This document shows, piece by piece, positions 16,797 through 23,494 of a stretch of DNA of 64,000 bases; within the stretch, counting starts at the first letter, position 1, and each line of letters starts with the position of its first letter. The position numbers were made by a program, and so were the translations under genes. Under the pieces are notes generated by a model. That model was not told where the DNA came from and made no database searches. It worked only from the letters and a program-made list of their open reading frames with translations. Source of the DNA: Hyphomicrobiales bacterium (GTDB lineage Bacteria > Pseudomonadota > Alphaproteobacteria > Rhizobiales > Rhizobiaceae). The DNA lies in the NCBI GenBank assembly GCA_900471525.1, contig UCEZ01000031.1, positions 124,001 through 188,000 on the forward strand, given 5' to 3'.

Positions 16797-16874
16797 ACCT
16801 TCGCCGCGCAATGTGAAGACTGAGCCAAGCGCTGGGCTTCAACGATAATGGGAACGAAAACTAGGAGCGAAAAA

Positions 16875-17726
16875 ATGAAGACTCTGTGGAAAGCGCTATG
16901 TGCTGCGGCAATGGTCGGAATGACCATGATGTCTGCGCATGCGGAAGAAAAGTCCATCACCATCGGCACGATGTCGTGGGAAGACCTCACGCCGATCACT
17001 GGCATCACAAAGAAGGTGCTCGAAGATTCCGGCTATACGGTGAAGGTGGTGCCGTTCTCCGAATGGGGCATTGCATACGCTGCCCTCAGCAAGGGTGACA
17101 TCCAGATCCTTGCCTCGCAGACGGATTACGTCGCGCAGGATTACTGGGACAAGAACAAAAAACGTCTCGAGAAAATCTCGCCGGTTTCGCATGGCCTGTT
17201 CCAAGGCGTCGCAGTGCCCAAATACGTGACCATCGACTCGATGGACCAGTTGAACGACAACGCCGACAAGTTCGGCGGCAAGATCGTCGGCATCGAACCG
17301 GGCTCGGGACTGATGCGCGACACAAGCAATTCCGTCAAGGAATATGGCCTCAAGCTCCAGCTTGTCGAAGGCAGCACCGCGGCCATGACCGCCGCACTCA
17401 AGTCTGCAACCGACCGCAAGGAATGGATTGCCGTGACGATCTGGGAGCCGTCCTGGATGATGCAGAAATACGACGTGAAGTTCCTGGCTGACCCAAAGGG
17501 CGTCTTCCCTCCGCCGCAGAGCTACTACTGGGTTGGACAGAAGGGCTTCTCGGCCGAAAATCCTCACGCCCGTGAGGTCATTGCCAGCGTGTACGTGCCG
17601 CTCGCCGACATCACCGCGATCAATAGCGCGGTCAACGATGGCAAGACGATGGACGAGGCGGTCAAGGACTGGACCGACAGCCATGCCGATCTTCTGAAGC
17701 GTTGGGAAAACATCGCGGCGGAGTAA
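16875..17726 (+). CDS. ProX/OpuAC-type betaine-binding protein, module B
   Basis: A 283-residue periplasmic binding protein with a Sec signal peptide (about 23 residues, cleaving after a SAHA-type site). The mature start ITIGTMSWEDLTPITGI and the Trp-rich stretch VTIWEPSWMMQKYDV fit the glycine-betaine/proline-betaine binding family, in which Trp residues form a cation-pi box for quaternary ammonium groups. Start 16875 has AGGAG seven bases ahead; an upstream ATG at 16848 has none. Together with the ATPase and two ProW-like permeases it forms an uptake system. The quaternary-amine preference is inferred from the family and the nearby Rieske demethylase. Confidence 0.9.
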   Translation: MKTLWKALCAAAMVGMTMMSAHAEEKSITIGTMSWEDLTPITGITKKVLEDSGYTVKVVPFSEWGIAYAALSKGDIQILASQTDYVAQDYWDKNKKRLEKISPVSHGLFQGVAVPKYVTIDSMDQLNDNADKFGGKIVGIEPGSGLMRDTSNSVKEYGLKLQLVEGSTAAMTAALKSATDRKEWIAVTIWEPSWMMQKYDVKFLADPKGVFPPPQSYYWVGQKGFSAENPHAREVIASVYVPLADITAINSAVNDGKTMDEAVKDWTDSHADLLKRWENIAAE

Positions 17727-17735
17727 CGCCTGGCG

Positions 17736-17762
17736 GCCGGGCCGCTGAGGAAGCGGCCCGGC
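17736..17762 (+). promoter_or_regulatory. Intercistronic hairpin after the binding-protein gene, module B
   Basis: A perfect 10-bp stem, GCCGGGCCGC (17736-17745) and GCGGCCCGGC (17753-17762), with a 7-base loop lies ten bases after the binding-protein stop. There is no T-run downstream. It probably protects or partially terminates the message so that the binding protein is made in excess over the membrane subunits, as proposed for the matching hairpin in module A. Confidence 0.65.
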
Positions 17763-17814
17763 CCAAATTTCCACGAAAAGAACGCCGGTATCAAACTGGT
17801 TCGCGGGGAACGCT

Positions 17815-18906
17815 ATGAACACTGAGATGAACAATGCCAACGATGTTTTGATCGACTGCCAGTCCGTCTGGAAAATTTTCGGAGCCCGCGCGAACGCGGC
17901 CGTCGAGGCGGTGAAGGCAAAAGGCCTATCGAAGAAACAGGTGCTGACGGACTACGACTGCGTGGTGGGCGTGTCCGACGCCAGCCTGCAGGTCCGCCGC
18001 GGCGAGATTTTCTGCATCATGGGACTGTCCGGCAGCGGCAAGTCGACCCTCATCCGCCTTCTCAACAGGTTGATCGAACCGAGCCTTGGCAATATCCTCG
18101 TCAAAGGCAAGGATATCTCGTCCTTGAATGCCGCCCAACTGCGGGACATACGAGCCCGGAACATCGGAATGGTGTTCCAAAGCGTCGCGCTTCTGCCGCA
18201 TCGCACCGTGCTGGAAAACGCCGCCTTTGGTCTGGAAGTCCGAGGCGTTCCGAAGGACGAGCGATACAAGACAGCCCGTGCGGCGCTCGATAAGGTCGGT
18301 CTCTCCGACTGGACCGGACGATATCCGGCAGAACTGTCGGGCGGCATGCAGCAACGCGTCGGTCTGGCTCGTGCCATCGCCGCCGATCCCGAGATCATCC
18401 TCATGGACGAGCCGTTCAGTGCGCTCGACCCCTTGATCCGCCGCCAACTCCAGGACGAATTCCGGCAGCTCACCAAGTCGCTTGGCAAATCTGCCGTGTT
18501 TATCACCCACGATCTCGAGGAAGCCATCCGGATCGGTGACCGCATCGCCATCATGAAGGACGGTGTCATCGTTCAGGTCGGCAATGCCGAGGAGATCGTG
18601 ACGAAGCCGGCAGACGACTACGTCGCTGAATTCGTGGCGGGCATCTCCCGAATCCACCTCGTCAAGGCGCACTCCGTCATGATGACTGTCGCCGAATACG
18701 CGAGCGGTCAACCCGATGTCGACGTGGGTTCGTTGCTACGCACCACACCTGAGGCCGACATCGGTGACCTCATCGACTTGACCATGCAGTCCGACCGGGA
18801 TGCGGTTGCCGTCGTCGAAGACGGCAAGGTCGTTGGTGTCGTTACCACGCGCGGCCTGCTCTGCGGTGTCGCCGGAAATCCAGGCAACGTGCCAGCAGCG
18901 GCATAG
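17815..18906 (+). CDS. ProV/OpuAA-type ABC transporter ATP-binding protein, module B
   Basis: A 363-residue quaternary-amine importer ATPase. Walker A GLSGSGKST, Q-loop MVFQSVALLPHR, signature LSGGMQQRVGLARA, Walker B ILMDEPFSALD and switch His in THDLEEA are present. The long N-terminal helix region before the fold is typical of ProV. A C-terminal regulatory part (about residues 290-355, with AVAVVEDGKVVGVVTTRGLL) looks like a CBS-type domain, which in this family senses ionic strength. It powers the two permeases encoded next. Confidence 0.93.
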   Translation: MNTEMNNANDVLIDCQSVWKIFGARANAAVEAVKAKGLSKKQVLTDYDCVVGVSDASLQVRRGEIFCIMGLSGSGKSTLIRLLNRLIEPSLGNILVKGKDISSLNAAQLRDIRARNIGMVFQSVALLPHRTVLENAAFGLEVRGVPKDERYKTARAALDKVGLSDWTGRYPAELSGGMQQRVGLARAIAADPEIILMDEPFSALDPLIRRQLQDEFRQLTKSLGKSAVFITHDLEEAIRIGDRIAIMKDGVIVQVGNAEEIVTKPADDYVAEFVAGISRIHLVKAHSVMMTVAEYASGQPDVDVGSLLRTTPEADIGDLIDLTMQSDRDAVAVVEDGKVVGVVTTRGLLCGVAGNPGNVPAAA

Positions 18907-18919
18907 ATCGGGGAATGTC

Positions 18920-19765
18920 ATGGACACGTCAGTCATAACGGACAGCTTCGATGAAAAGATCGACGATGCGCTCAACTGGATCAGTGACAATGCCTCATGG
19001 CTGTTCGACAGCATCAGGGCAGTGCTGGAAGGCACCTACGAGGGGGTCCTCTGGCTGGTGCAGCTCCCGCCGTTTTATGTGGTCGCGATCATCGCTGCGG
19101 CACTGGGATGGCGCCTGATCAACATCACGGCTGGATTACTGATCGGATTGGCTCTGATCGGCTGTGCGGTAATGGGGCTGTGGGCGGAGACCATGAGCAC
19201 GCTGGCCTTGGTCATCACGGCTACTGTCCTGGCGCTTGTCATCGGCATCCCGCTCGGCGTCGTAGCCGGGTTCGTCAAGACGTTCGACAAAATTGTCGAA
19301 CCGGTGCTTGATCTCATCCAGACACTGCCGCCTTATATCTACCTGCTGCCGGCGATCGCGCTGATGGGATACGGACCCGCCACAGCCCTGTTGGCGACTG
19401 TCATCGTCGCGATGCCTCCGGCGATCAGATTGACTTCTCTCGGCATTCGCAGGACCCCGCACGAGTTCATCGAACTCGGCCAGGCGAGTGGCCTGACGCC
19501 ATGGCAGATGTTTGCCAAGATAAGGCTGCCCTTCGCGATCCCCAGTGTGATGGCCGGGATCAACCAGAGCCTGATGATGGCCTTCGGCATGGTGGTGATT
19601 GCTGGCATCGTTGGTTCTGGCGGCCTGGGCGAAACGATCTACAGTGCGGTCAGAACACTCGACATCGCGACCTCGATCAACGCTGCCATCGCGATTGTGA
19701 TCCTCACCATGGTGATCGATCGACTGACGCAAAGTGCAGCACGCCGCACCAATGGAGGCAAATGA
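18920..19765 (+). CDS. ProW-type ABC transporter permease 1, module B
   Basis: A 281-residue inner-membrane permease of the ProW/OpuAB family. About six hydrophobic helices are visible, with the conserved QTLPPYIYLLPAIALMGYG segment and the EAA-type loop (FIELGQASGLTPWQMF). Start at ATG 18920 lies 13 bases after the ATPase stop with GGGGAA ahead; an open frame extends further upstream inside the ATPase gene but is not used. It pairs with the next permease to form a heterodimeric channel, whereas classical ProW forms a homodimer. Confidence 0.92.
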   Translation: MDTSVITDSFDEKIDDALNWISDNASWLFDSIRAVLEGTYEGVLWLVQLPPFYVVAIIAAALGWRLINITAGLLIGLALIGCAVMGLWAETMSTLALVITATVLALVIGIPLGVVAGFVKTFDKIVEPVLDLIQTLPPYIYLLPAIALMGYGPATALLATVIVAMPPAIRLTSLGIRRTPHEFIELGQASGLTPWQMFAKIRLPFAIPSVMAGINQSLMMAFGMVVIAGIVGSGGLGETIYSAVRTLDIATSINAAIAIVILTMVIDRLTQSAARRTNGGK

Positions 19766-20619
19766 TGAACCTGGAATCCATTCGGTTTTCTCCGGGCGCA
19801 TACCTCGCCCCGGTCGTCGACTGGCTGAACGCCAATTTCCATCCCTTCTTCGACATCGTGACAAAGGTGATCGAAGCGGTGCTGGGCGGCATTGAATCTG
19901 CGCTGCTTTATCTGCCCTACTACGCAGTCATCATTGTCATCGTCGCCTTCGCTGCAATCTTCGTGAATATCCGCGTCGCGGTCACCAGTGGCATAGCGCT
20001 GGCATTCTGCTTCCTGGCGGGGCTTTGGGAAGCATCGATGCAGACGCTTGCGCTGGTGACAGTGTCCGTGTGCATTTCGGTGATGATCGCATTTCCCCTC
20101 GGCGTCTTGGCATCCCGGTACCGGAAGTTCGAGGCAACCATCCGTCCCGTGCTCGACATCATGCAGACGGTTCCCCCGTGGGTTTATCTCATCCCGGCCG
20201 TGATGATCTTTAGCCTCGGAAGGGTCCCGGCGATTATCGCCACGATCGTCTATGGCATACCGCCGATGCTGCGTCTGACAACTTTGGCGTTCAACCAGGT
20301 TCCAAAGGACCTGTTGGAGCTCGGACAAGCAACAGGCGCTTCGCCGCGCTCGATCCTCTTCAAGATCGAAATTCCGGCGGCCACTCCGACACTGCTCGTC
20401 GGACTGAACCAATGCATTCTCCTTTCGTTGGCCATCGTCGTTCTCGCGGGTCTCGTCGGAGCCGGCGGGCTGGGCGCCGAGGTCACACGCGGGCTGACAC
20501 GAATGGAAATGGGCCTGGGCTTGCGCGCCGGGCTCGCTATCGTCGCGGTCGCAATACTCCTCGACAGGCTGTCGCGCGGCGCGCTTCAAGGGCGTCAGGC
20601 AGCGGCACCTGGTCACTGA
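19765..20619 (+). CDS. ProW-type ABC transporter permease 2, module B
   Basis: A 284-residue permease paralogous to the preceding one. QTVPPWVYLIPAVMIFSLG and LLELGQATGASPRSILFKI are the diagnostic blocks. The stop of permease 1 overlaps this start (TGATG). The preferred ATG at 19765 has GGAGG six bases ahead; an adjacent in-frame ATG at 19762 is also possible. With two distinct permeases, the system resembles rhizobial importers for proline betaine/glycine betaine or choline-like compounds. Confidence 0.92.
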   Translation: MNLESIRFSPGAYLAPVVDWLNANFHPFFDIVTKVIEAVLGGIESALLYLPYYAVIIVIVAFAAIFVNIRVAVTSGIALAFCFLAGLWEASMQTLALVTVSVCISVMIAFPLGVLASRYRKFEATIRPVLDIMQTVPPWVYLIPAVMIFSLGRVPAIIATIVYGIPPMLRLTTLAFNQVPKDLLELGQATGASPRSILFKIEIPAATPTLLVGLNQCILLSLAIVVLAGLVGAGGLGAEVTRGLTRMEMGLGLRAGLAIVAVAILLDRLSRGALQGRQAAAPGH

Positions 20620-20640
20620 GAAGACTCGAAAGGAACCACC

Positions 20641-21639
20641 ATGCGGCGCAGCTTCTTCTGCATCGATTCCCATACGTGCGGTAATCCGGTCCGTCTCGTC
20701 GCGGGCGGCGGTCCCCTGTTGCCGCACCTCCCGATCGCCGAGCGCCGCGAGCTGTTCGTCCGCGATCATGACTGGGTGCGCCAGGCATTGATGTTCGAAC
20801 CGCGCGGCCATGACATCATGTCGGGTGCCATCATATATCCCGCCTATCGCGAGGACTGCGACTTCGCAGTCATCTTCATCGAGGTCAGCGGATGTCTGCC
20901 CATGTGTGGCGCGGGCACCATTGGTCTTGTAACTGCTGCGATCGAAGAAGGTCTCGTCACCCCGAAGGTCGAGGGGAGACTATCGATCGAGACCCCGGCG
21001 GGTAGGGTCGACATCGAGTACGAAAAGCCCGGCGAGTTCGTGGAGTCGGTACGTATGTTCAATGTGCCCAGCTACCTCCATGCCGCAGATGTGGCGGTGG
21101 ACGTTCCGGGCGTCGGGCAACTGGTCGTCGACATCGCCTATGGCGGAAACTATTATGCAGTGGTCGAACCGCAGGAGGCCTGGGCCGGACTGGACGGCAT
21201 GTCGGCAGGCGAAATCGTAGACCTCAGCGTCAGGCTGCGCGACGCCCTGGCAGCTGTCTGCGACCCCGAGCATCCGGACGATAGCAGGATACGCGGCGTC
21301 CACCACGCTCTCTGGTGTGATAAGCCGGCCAACAACAACGCCGACGGCCGCGGAGCGGTCTTCTATGGCGACAAAGCGATAGACCGTTCACCGGGGGGAA
21401 CGGGCACGTCGGCGCGGATGGCCCAGCTTCATGGGAAGGGCCGATTGAAGATCGGCGCATCCTTCCGTCAGGAAAGCCTGATCGGGACGGTGTTCGAAGG
21501 GCGCATCGAAGAGGAGATCGACGTTGGTCCATTCAGAGGCATAAAGCCGAGTGTCGCCGGGTGGGCGCGGATCATCGGCCATAACACGATATTCGTGGAC
21601 GACCGCGATCCATTGGCGCATGGGTTCCAGATCAGATAG
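20641..21639 (+). CDS. Proline racemase superfamily protein (4-hydroxyproline epimerase-like), atypical active site
   Basis: A 332-residue member of the proline racemase/4-hydroxyproline 2-epimerase family. It starts with SFFCIDSHTCGNPVRLV, as hydroxyproline epimerases do. The first catalytic Cys is kept (Cys89 in LPMCGAGTIG), but the usual His two residues later is Ala. The second catalytic position, normally Cys (or Thr in dehydratases) in DRSPCGTGTSA, reads DRSPGGTGTSA (Gly252; codons at 21391-21399 are unambiguous). A two-base racemase mechanism therefore looks impaired. It may be a dehydratase, a one-base enzyme or a variant epimerase. AAGGA precedes the ATG, 21 bases after the transporter genes. 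It is placed to act on the imported imino acid. Confidence 0.88.
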   Translation: MRRSFFCIDSHTCGNPVRLVAGGGPLLPHLPIAERRELFVRDHDWVRQALMFEPRGHDIMSGAIIYPAYREDCDFAVIFIEVSGCLPMCGAGTIGLVTAAIEEGLVTPKVEGRLSIETPAGRVDIEYEKPGEFVESVRMFNVPSYLHAADVAVDVPGVGQLVVDIAYGGNYYAVVEPQEAWAGLDGMSAGEIVDLSVRLRDALAAVCDPEHPDDSRIRGVHHALWCDKPANNNADGRGAVFYGDKAIDRSPGGTGTSARMAQLHGKGRLKIGASFRQESLIGTVFEGRIEEEIDVGPFRGIKPSVAGWARIIGHNTIFVDDRDPLAHGFQIR

Positions 21640-21663
21640 GTCGAAACATGTGATGGAGTTGAA

Positions 21664-22653
21664 ATGAAACTCTCGGATTCAAAAGACTCCGTTGAGCGAC
21701 TGAAGATAGGCTTCGTTCTCGCGCGGTCCTTCACGCTTTCGGCCTTCGCGCTGTTTGTGGACACGCTACGACTTGCCAGCGACGAATTCGACAGATCGGG
21801 CCGGGTTCTCGCCGATTGGGAGGTTCTCGGCAGCACGCGGCATCTCATAACATCCAGTTGCGGAGTCCAGGTCGCACCAACGTCGGACTTCGTAGACCCC
21901 AGCCAGTTCCACTATATCGTGGTGGTTGGTGGTCTCCTCAACAGTGATTCGTCCGTCGACCAGGAAACGATCACCTTCCTCAAGAAGGCGGCTACACAAA
22001 ACGTTCGGCTGATCGGTGTATGCACCGGTTCATTCATACTTGCCGAAATCGGCCTGATGAGAGGACATCGTACATGTGTAAGCTGGCTTCACTACAATGC
22101 GTTTCGCGAGCGTTTCCCCGACCACCAGGTTCGGTCTGACCGAATATTCAATCTCGACCGGACCAGAGGTTCGTGCGCGGGAGGAAGCAGCGCCGCGGAC
22201 ATGGCGGCTTCGATTGTGCGGCGTCACATCAGCAAGGAAGCAGAACGAAATGCCCTTGAGGTTCTGCACATCGAAAAGGCGCGGACGGCCCTTGCCATCC
22301 AAACGCGCAAGCCCCTGTCCCTCGAGTGCAAAGACCCAAGAATTAGAGCCGTGCTGATCATGATGGAGCAGCACATCGAGGGTAGGTTACCAATCCAGGA
22401 GCTCGCGGCATCGGTTGGCCTCTCCAGAAGGCAACTTGAGCGTCTCTTCATGGGCGAAACGAAAAGCTCTCCCGCTCTCGTATATCGACGGGTGCGGATG
22501 GAAAGAGCAAAGCAACTGCTCGTCAAAACCAAAGCGTCTTTGATTGAAATTGCTCTTGAAGTCGGCTTCGAGAATGCATCGCACTTCTCGCGAGCCTTTT
22601 CGCAGACATTCGGACAATCCCCTACGAAAGTTCGTACCGCCGCTTTAAAATGA
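21664..22653 (+). CDS. GATase1-AraC regulator (GlxA/GbdR/CdhR type)
   Basis: A 329-residue regulator with an N-terminal DJ-1/PfpI-like amidotransferase fold (about residues 14-190; nucleophile-elbow region LIGVCTGSFILAEIGL). The C-terminal double AraC helix-turn-helix spans about 228-325 (IQELAASVGLSRRQLERLF and LIEIALEVGFENASHFSRAF). This architecture is shared by Pseudomonas regulators of glycine-betaine and carnitine catabolism, which suits the betaine-type transporter upstream. GGAG lies six bases before ATG. It closes module B, 24 bases after the racemase-family gene. It probably activates module B or the Rieske genes when a betaine metabolite is present (inferred). Confidence 0.9.
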   Translation: MKLSDSKDSVERLKIGFVLARSFTLSAFALFVDTLRLASDEFDRSGRVLADWEVLGSTRHLITSSCGVQVAPTSDFVDPSQFHYIVVVGGLLNSDSSVDQETITFLKKAATQNVRLIGVCTGSFILAEIGLMRGHRTCVSWLHYNAFRERFPDHQVRSDRIFNLDRTRGSCAGGSSAADMAASIVRRHISKEAERNALEVLHIEKARTALAIQTRKPLSLECKDPRIRAVLIMMEQHIEGRLPIQELAASVGLSRRQLERLFMGETKSSPALVYRRVRMERAKQLLVKTKASLIEIALEVGFENASHFSRAFSQTFGQSPTKVRTAALK

Positions 22654-22721
22654 CCCGCGCCGGTGTGGGTTACATTCTCCATCACGAAAGGGGCTGGCAA
22701 GAGGTCGACCGATCCGAATCC

Positions 22722-23115
22722 GGCCTGTTGCCGCCAGAAATGAAGAAGCTGAGGCAACTCGAGGACGAGAATACGCGATCGAAGAAGACCATCGCGAATC
22801 TGACCTTGGACCGGGAGATGTTGCAGGATGTCATTCGCCGAACGCTCTGAGGCCTGCTCGGACGCGGGAGGTGATGAGGGGTATGTGCCGGGATTGGATG
22901 ATCTCTATCCGGCGCGCCTGTGGAGCGCTCGACCTGCCATTACACCTCTCGCCATCCCGATCAGGCCGGGCTCGAACGACGTATCCGTGAGCTCTGCGAG
23001 ATCCGTGTTCGCTATGGCCACCGGCGGTGTATGTCCTGTTGGAGCGTGAAGGTTGGGGCAACAACATCAAACGAACCTATCGCATCTATACAGGGATTTA
23101 GGTGGTCAAAGACGC
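22722..23115 (+). pseudogene. Decayed IS3-family transposase remnant
   Basis: The tail of an OrfA-type protein is readable to 22850 (LLPPEMKKLRQLEDEN, LTLDREMLQDVIRR). OrfB pieces then appear in three different frames: RGMCRDWMISIRRACGALD near 22880-22945, ERSTCHYTSRHPDQ and RIRELCEIRVRYGHRR near 22925-23035, and VYVLLEREGWGNNIKRTYRI near 23030-23095. At least two frameshifts and both ends are lost. No inverted repeats were recognised. It marks the right end of the catabolic island. Confidence 0.75.
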
Positions 23116-23279
23116 CGCAACGGCTCTTTCTGACCCGTTCCCATCGTTCGGCTCCACCAGGTTGACCCCTCTTCGTCGCGCTACAGCAACCGCCCGAGGC
23201 TTGCATTGCAGGCGAGATAGACGTTACCGAGCTTCCCTGTCGACAGCTCAGCGGGCCATCGCTGGCGCGTGCATTTCTC

Positions 23280-23494
23280 ACCCTTGCTGATAGTGCGCTT
23301 CAATCAACGCAAGCATGCCGTTACTGGGAAGTGGCATGCCGACGAAACTTACATCAAGGTTCGGGGCAATGGATGTATCTCTATCGCGCCATCGACACCG
23401 TCGAGTTCAGGTTCCGCAAATATCGGGACCTGTCGGCCAAGCGCTTTTTCAGGAAGGCGTACCGCCGTCACGGCCGACCCTTCGTCATTGCGCC
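23280..23494 (+). pseudogene. Decayed IS6-family (IS26-like) transposase remnant
   Basis: GKWHADETYIKVRG, the DDE-region motif of IS6-type transposases, is readable near 23325-23370. After a one-base shift the next frame reads QWMYLYRAIDTVEFRFR, then RDLSAKRFFRKAYRRHGRP to about 23490. The N-terminus and the rest of the catalytic domain are missing. The remnant ends exactly where the convergent giant RTX gene stops (TAG at 23495-23497), so the insertion or a deletion beside it may have trimmed the 3' flank of that gene. Between this and the IS3 remnant (23116-23279) nothing else is recognisable. Confidence 0.7.

Noticed and set aside
16896-17840. 314-codon minus-strand open frame over the betaine-binding protein gene
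   Set aside because: Shadow of a well-supported gene; composition is typical of antisense frames in GC-rich DNA.
19639-20811. 390-codon open frame on the minus strand over the permease genes
   Set aside because: It is antisense to two clear ProW-type permeases, is Arg/Asp/His-rich with no motif, and has no ribosome site.
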